Source of the DNA: Podospora bellae-mahoneyi
Taxonomy: Eukaryota; Ascomycota; Sordariomycetes; Sordariales; Podosporaceae
Reading direction: 5' to 3'
DNA length: 64,000 nt
Assembly (NCBI RefSeq): GCF_035222275.1
Contig: NC_085881.1
Location: forward strand, 4,030,001-4,094,000
Shown: piece after piece, positions 58,605 to 64,000 of the stretch
How positions within the stretch are numbered: the stretch's first letter is position 1
How the letters are laid out: each line of letters starts with the position of its first letter
The notes under the pieces: generated by a model
What the model saw: the letters and a program-made list of their open reading frames with translations, nothing else
Databases searched by the model: none
Told to the model about the DNA's origin: nothing
Made by a program: the position numbers and the translations under genes

Positions 58605-61600
58605 TCAAGTCCACTTCGAAAAATCCACCGCATCCACCAGCGCCTCCGTATCCCCATTCCCACCCTGCCCATGGTGATGCACCCCATGATCCGTCATCAT
58701 AATAGAACTTGCCGCAGTGCTCAACATGCTCGACCGATGCGACCCATCATTCCCGCTCCCCATCCCCGTCCCTGTCGCAGCCCCAGAAGTCCCCCCACTC
58801 AACCCCGTAGCAGCAGTGTTACTCGTAAAAAACGTCGCAACCGACGACCTACGCAAGCTGCTAAAGCTGTCACGAATATTCCCGCTCGCCGGTCTGCTGC
58901 CTGCACTGTTGATACCAGAGGGACCGCCGCCGCCGCCAATGCTATAGTCCGACAGCATACCCCCCGGCCCGACAGCGCCGGCACTTGCACCGCCGAGCCC
59001 GCTCTGCGTTCCTGACACGGGGGCGCTGCTGTTGATGAGCGGTAAGCCACCGGCAGTAGCGGTGGCAGTAGCCAAACCAGTCGACCCGGCAGAGTGCCCA
59101 TAGTGCGCACTCTTAGGACCGTATCGCTCGCGTAGTCGATTGATCTCCTGAAGACGGTTCCTCCATGACGAAACATGCTCGCCACCTTCGCGTTGAGACC
59201 ACACAAGAGAAAACACGGATGCGTTGAGGGCTATCAGTCTGACGAAGCGAGGGAGTGCCTTCAAGCTGACAAGCTTTGGCTCGGCGACTGGGGAGATTTC
59301 TGGGAAGCCGGGCCGGTTCATGACTTGAACCTTGAAGAAGGGGAAAACCTGCTGAGCTTCTCCGTCATGCCGCTTTTGTGCCATCTCTCTCATGAATGAA
59401 AACGTCCGCCGCGGTGCGGGGGTGATGACAATGTAGACGTAGTTGAACTGGGAGGGAAAGGTGTCGAATTTGAACGGCAAGCCAGATTCGTTCCAGACAA
59501 TGCTGACATAGTCGTTGCCAATGTGCTTCTTCTTGTGGTTGCACTGCGGGTCACGCTCCAGATTGGTGGGCATCTGTGTGGTGACATGGTAGACAATCTC
59601 GGTGACGCGGTCGCGCCAGCAGTAGGTATACTGGCCGTCGGTGTCGTACTCGCGGTCCAAGCCTTGGGTGTTGAATGTGGCCCCCTTCAGCTTCGTCAGC
59701 ACGCCCAACCCCTTGAGAAACTCGAGGTATTCTGGCGAGCCTATCGTGTTGGCGAGGATCTCGGTCTCCTTTGTCTGTCCCTCGCCAACATAAATAACAC
59801 CGACTTTGTGCCCGTCGACGGTGGAATTCCTGTCAAAGATACGGATGGCTCGGTTCACATTGTCGTCGTCCGGTAACGGAATGGGTCGAATGGCGGGATC
59901 GTACATTTGAGGCATTGGTGCGAGCAGCTGCATCAGCAGATGGCTGGGAAAGATGGTGATACCGTGCTGGAAGCGTCCTTCCCAAGCCGACGCATCAGAT
60001 AGGTCCGCAGCTGGCTGATTTGGCATGGGGGAGAATTCGACACGGATGGCGAACGACGATGTGCCCGACGGATATCGTCGAGTAATCTCAGCCCAGCCCG
60101 TTTCTTTAGCCTGCCGAATGGTGACGATGCTGTTTCCGATGATCCAGCGCCTCTTCTGAATCTCGCCGTAGAACTCCTCGGTGAAGAGGGGATCCTGAGC
60201 CGAATCGCAAGCATCCGAAAAAGCCACACGCTGCATGAAGTCAAGTGTGACCTGTGCCTGTTCCTCGTTTGTGGCCCTGCCATCCGAATCTACAAACAGG
60301 TTCTTGGCAATCCAGTTGATGTGACTCGGTCGATCGGGCAGCTTGACCGCAAGGAACCAGAAAGTAATGACATGGTATGCCAGAGCATACACGTACTGTG
60401 GCAGATCATCGTTGGCAGCTTGGTGGCCGAGCATCTCTGGGTGGTGTGCTACAACAATACTGGGCGTTGACGGCTCGCTCAAATGACTAGGGCGTGCGGC
60501 ATGTTGTTTCTTGTCGCGTACTGACTGCAAGTATCTGGCGCAGATGCCGAAGATGATGCGATACTCATCCTCTCGAAAGTTGGAATACAACGACGGCAGG
60601 CGACTGAGGCACGCCAGAAACTCAAGAATGTGTATGGCGACAAGGGGCTGTGTGATGACTTGCGACATCTTTTGCAGAATCGTCACAAGAGCTTTGCTGA
60701 CAGAAAGAGGTAGCTCGTGGCAGCACACTTGCAAAGCGTGGATGCATGTCTTTGCTGTCTTGTCCGAGATGCCATGCGTAAAAGTCCTGACAATATCGTC
60801 CTCGTCCATCTTTTGGAAGTGCTCATGATAACTGAGAATCATGGCCAGCGAGTGAAACAGACAGTTGCTCACATCACTTCGCCGCAAGCCTGACGAAAGG
60901 GGGGGCTCTTGAAAGTTGCCGGTCTTGATCATTTCGCAAAAGAACCGTCGAATCTCGTGGATGTGAGGGATCGCGCCCCTGAAGATGGGATGATTGCTGA
61001 GTTGGGCGGGAAGGTGTGCCAGAACAAAGCTGTAAACCTCCCAGTCACAACCGTTGTGGAAGAGGCTGATCATCGCTTCCAGCCAAGCACCCATATTCAG
61101 TACTGCCCTTCCTGTAGAGCCCAACTCGGCTCCAATAGCATCATTCTCGTCTCGGTAGGAAATAAGTAACCAGCTCGGTCTCTCAGGGAGGCTCTCAGGT
61201 AGAGCATCTGCATCGGGGACCGACCATAATCTTTGATTCTGATGGACTACGGGCCTTGGGGTATGTGTTTGCCGTGAAGGAAGCCCTTTCTCTCCTGCCT
61301 GCCCCTGGGTAAACGACATACCACGAGACGGCCGTGTTGCTGGCTCAGCCCTTGGCAGCCTAGATGGATGTGCGGCATCCTCGGCCAGCTTTCTTGCAAG
61401 TGACGCTTCCGTCCTGTAAAGCAAGCCTGCAAGGCTTTCATTCTCAACCTGCGTGGTGATATATATTTGATATTCCGCATCTGCTCGAAGTCGAAAGAGC
61501 ATCTTCATGGCCGTCAGCCGAGCATCAACCTCACATGAATTAGACCGGGCAATGTGAACCAGGGCAGCAAAAGCCTTGGATGCTTTGGAGCCATCGGTGT

Positions 61601-63760
61601 TGAGTGTTCGGATGAAAATCTGAACGTAACCTCTGGTGACAACGTTGGAGAGGCTCTGGTTCGCAAAGTAAACGGTCTGACCTGGAGGGAAGGAACTGGA
61701 CTTTGGCGACGCCAACAAAGCCAAGGGTGACCTGGACATTTCCTTTGCAACCACCTCCCTCAGACCTCCTATGATGTCATCAAAAAGACTGCCATCTGCA
61801 GTTTGCGAGACCTTAACGAGGAACGTAACCGTGTCCTGAAGAACTAGTGTGTTCGTTTCTTCGCTCATACCAGAGAGCAGCCGGCGCACGAGGTCGCCAA
61901 GAGCGTCCTCTTCCATGAGATCTTGTGTGAGAGAGAGAAAGTCGTAGACTTCGATGATGATTTCCAAAGCGTGCAACCGCGTCAGCGGATCCCGGTGTTG
62001 GGCCAGGAAAAAGCCATCCATGATTATGTCAAGATTCTTCTTCCACTCCACGTCTGATGGGAAGCAGCTCCTGTGATCCTTGAAGTAGGCGATGACGAGA
62101 CCCGCAGCAGAATCTGGAAGGGCCAAGTACACCTGGGTCAGGAATTGCATGCACTCATCTCGTTGCAGCAGGTCGGACGTTTGGGTGAGTAGGTTTTCGA
62201 TGCGGGTGATGAGGCGTCTCAGCTGCCCGGTAACGGGGTCCTCGGCTTCTGGTACTTGCCGCGGCGAAAGGAGTGATTCCGAATCTGGGGCCGTGAAGGG
62301 GACTGCCTGTGTCCCACACTGGGCAGCAACCTCGAAGATGGAGGACCAGTGCTCGTCTCTGACCATCGAACTGATGTTGTTGCGCGCGTCGTCGAATAAT
62401 GAGTTGATTAACTGCAGAGTATCAGCGGCTATTTTGGTGTTGCTGGACCTAGCAACATTGGCCAGGCCGTCCACCAGAAGCGCAAGAGACACAGGGGGGT
62501 ACCCCTTTTCGGCCGATTTGTGAAGGAGCTTCTTCAGTACCGAAAGGGCGCCTCGAATCTCTCTGTTCAACTCCTGCTCCTTCTCCTTGTCGTCTAGGGC
62601 CGCATAAGTTCGCAGAATGTCCAGCAATATCCTGACCGTGGACTGCCCATGATGCGATCTGCAAATAATGGAGATGGTGTGCCATGACTGTTTCTGCAGG
62701 TGAGGCAACTGTTGGTGTATCGTTCCGAGGACTTTGATACAGTCTTTGAGCTTGCCGTTTGGAATGGTCCCGAACGTGACGAGCGCTTCGATCACGTTGA
62801 TGCATGCTATCAAATCATCCTCCGATGCCGTTTTTCTACAAATATTGAGCAGCTCGCTCATCAAATCCCCAACCACTGGGTCCCTGGCGAACTTGAAGTT
62901 GAATTTGATCACGTCCCTCAGAAGCACAAACAGCTGGGAGAAGTTCTTATCTTCGCCTGCTGAGGCTGATTTCCCTTTGCTAGACCCCCCATTCCCTCGC
63001 AGTGCCCTTCTACGAGCCTTTCTGACGATTTGGTATGTCTGGTGTAGCCAGGAAATAAGTAACGGGAATATGTCGTACGGGAACCCGGTGATATTGCGAC
63101 CTTTTGTAGTGAGATCTTCTAGAGCAGCGAGCTGAAGGTGAAAGTCTGCTCGGTTCGCAGGTGCTGTGAGGGTTTCAAAATACTCGCGGCGCTCCAGCTC
63201 GCTGGCAGCTGTGTACTTTACGCACTCGGTAAGAAGCTCCCATCCAATCTGTCGGGCGTTTTGTGGATAGTTTTCGTTGATCAGGTCTTTGCCGGCGTAC
63301 CATATGTCGAGTACCTAGTCAACGACGTCAGCAACCGGGCCCCGACGGCTTAAGGAGGCACATGGGAAACACATACAGGATTCAGTGGAAAATCCCTTAT
63401 TGCGTAACGAAGCGAAGTTGCCGCAGCTATCCTCTCATTCAGATGACCGTTCCTATTCTTCAACTTTACATATTGCTCAACCTGTTCAGGGGCAAGCCCT
63501 CGAAGGGCCGTCGGGAGTGGGTTGTCATCGGCATGTTTCGTCGACGGTGAAGGCTGTGCCTGGGCAGCGGCGATGGAACCCAGGGACTGAAGTGAAGGTG
63601 GTGGTGATTTTGTAAGCCTGCTGCCGCCGGCCAGTCCCTTAAAGACACCGGCAAGGCCTCCGGTGATCCTCTCCGAGGGCTGATCGTCTCCGGGAGAGGG
63701 GGACATGGGTAGCTGGTCCTCCGAGGCCGAGTGGCCTAGAGACGCTAGTCGGCGCAACAT
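58605..63760 (-). CDS. tsc2: Tuberin (TSC2), Rheb GTPase-activating protein
   Basis: Two exons: 63760-63377 and 63314-58605, with a 62-nt intron (GTATGT...TAG); 1697 aa. The N-terminal part after a Pro/Ser-rich leader is a helical-repeat tuberin domain (LDIWYAGKDLINENYPQNAR at the splice, PLLISWLHQTYQIVRKARR). The C-terminal RapGAP domain has GVIYVGEGQTKETEIL, FLKGLGVLTKLKGA and KKKHIGNDYVSIVWNESG, whose Asn1395 corresponds to the catalytic asparagine thumb; RFVRLIALNASVF follows. It ends with about 120 Gly/Ser/Ala-rich residues. Tsc2 with Tsc1 inactivates Rheb and so restrains TORC1; in fission yeast it also affects amino-acid uptake. The start is the ATG that opens an uninterrupted 128-codon first exon. 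Confidence 0.95.
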
Positions 63761-64000
63761 GTCAGTATACCGGCATTCTTTGTAGCGGCAACGACGCAGA
63801 ACAAGCAGGACAGATAGAAAAGATCAAAAAGCAGCAAAGACAAGAGGAACACTTGTAGTGTCTGTCGTCCGACGCCAAGACCAGAAACTCGCAAGGCAGT
63901 GGTTTAGCCCTGCAGGAAGCTTGCAGGAGCCGCATGCAGGCTCAGAAGTCCGGGGCGGGGGAGGGCGATCGAAACACGGCGGGAGCGAGAGCTGTGAATC
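63761..64000. other. tsc2 upstream region
   Basis: 240 bp to the window edge, expected to hold the tsc2 leader and proximal promoter. Nothing else recognised. Confidence 0.5.

Overview
This is a stretch of nuclear chromosome from a filamentous ascomycete, most likely a sordariomycete (Neurospora/Chaetomium/Podospora type). The genes are intron-containing, with short 50-120 nt introns that have GTRAGT-like donors and YAG acceptors. The proteins are typical of Pezizomycotina, and there are no rRNA or tRNA genes, transposon proteins or CRISPR arrays. I assembled 20 protein genes by joining exons at visible splice sites; every joined model keeps its frame.

Layout: (1) 0.3-10 kb: a secreted GtaA-type glutaminase, then the nucleotide-excision-repair partners rad16 (minus) and rad7 (plus), head to head. 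(2) 10-15.3 kb: gene-poor. (3) 15.3-36 kb: NAD malic enzyme, a 2EXR-domain protein, a 1787-residue telomere-type OB-fold protein, a flavin monooxygenase, an Aro8-type aminotransferase, the ribosome-assembly factors ltv1 and lsg1 (head to head) and mitochondrial ribosomal protein L7. (4) 36.5-50 kb: Hsp70 exchange factor fes1, actin (5 exons, exactly 375 aa), a mitochondrial GGQ release-factor-like protein, a small serine-palmitoyltransferase subunit, Elongator subunit elp2 head to head with urm1, and the kinetochore gene mis6/CENP-I. (5) 50-58.6 kb: gene-poor, holding only a GNAT gene that looks like the C-terminal part of a GH3-GNAT protein, plus microsatellites and a striking cluster of one 8-mer. 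(6) 58.6-63.8 kb: tsc2 (tuberin).

The most notable organisation is three divergent pairs whose two products act in the same pathway: rad16/rad7 (global-genome repair), ltv1/lsg1 (40S and 60S maturation) and elp2/urm1 (the mcm5 and s2 halves of tRNA wobble-uridine modification). In budding yeast the members of each pair lie on different chromosomes. Seven of the ten genes from 30.7 to 47.1 kb serve ribosome assembly, translation, co-translational folding or tRNA modification. The most unexplained signal is nine exact copies of TGTGTAAC (either strand) between 49.9 and 56.9 kb, in otherwise gene-poor DNA.
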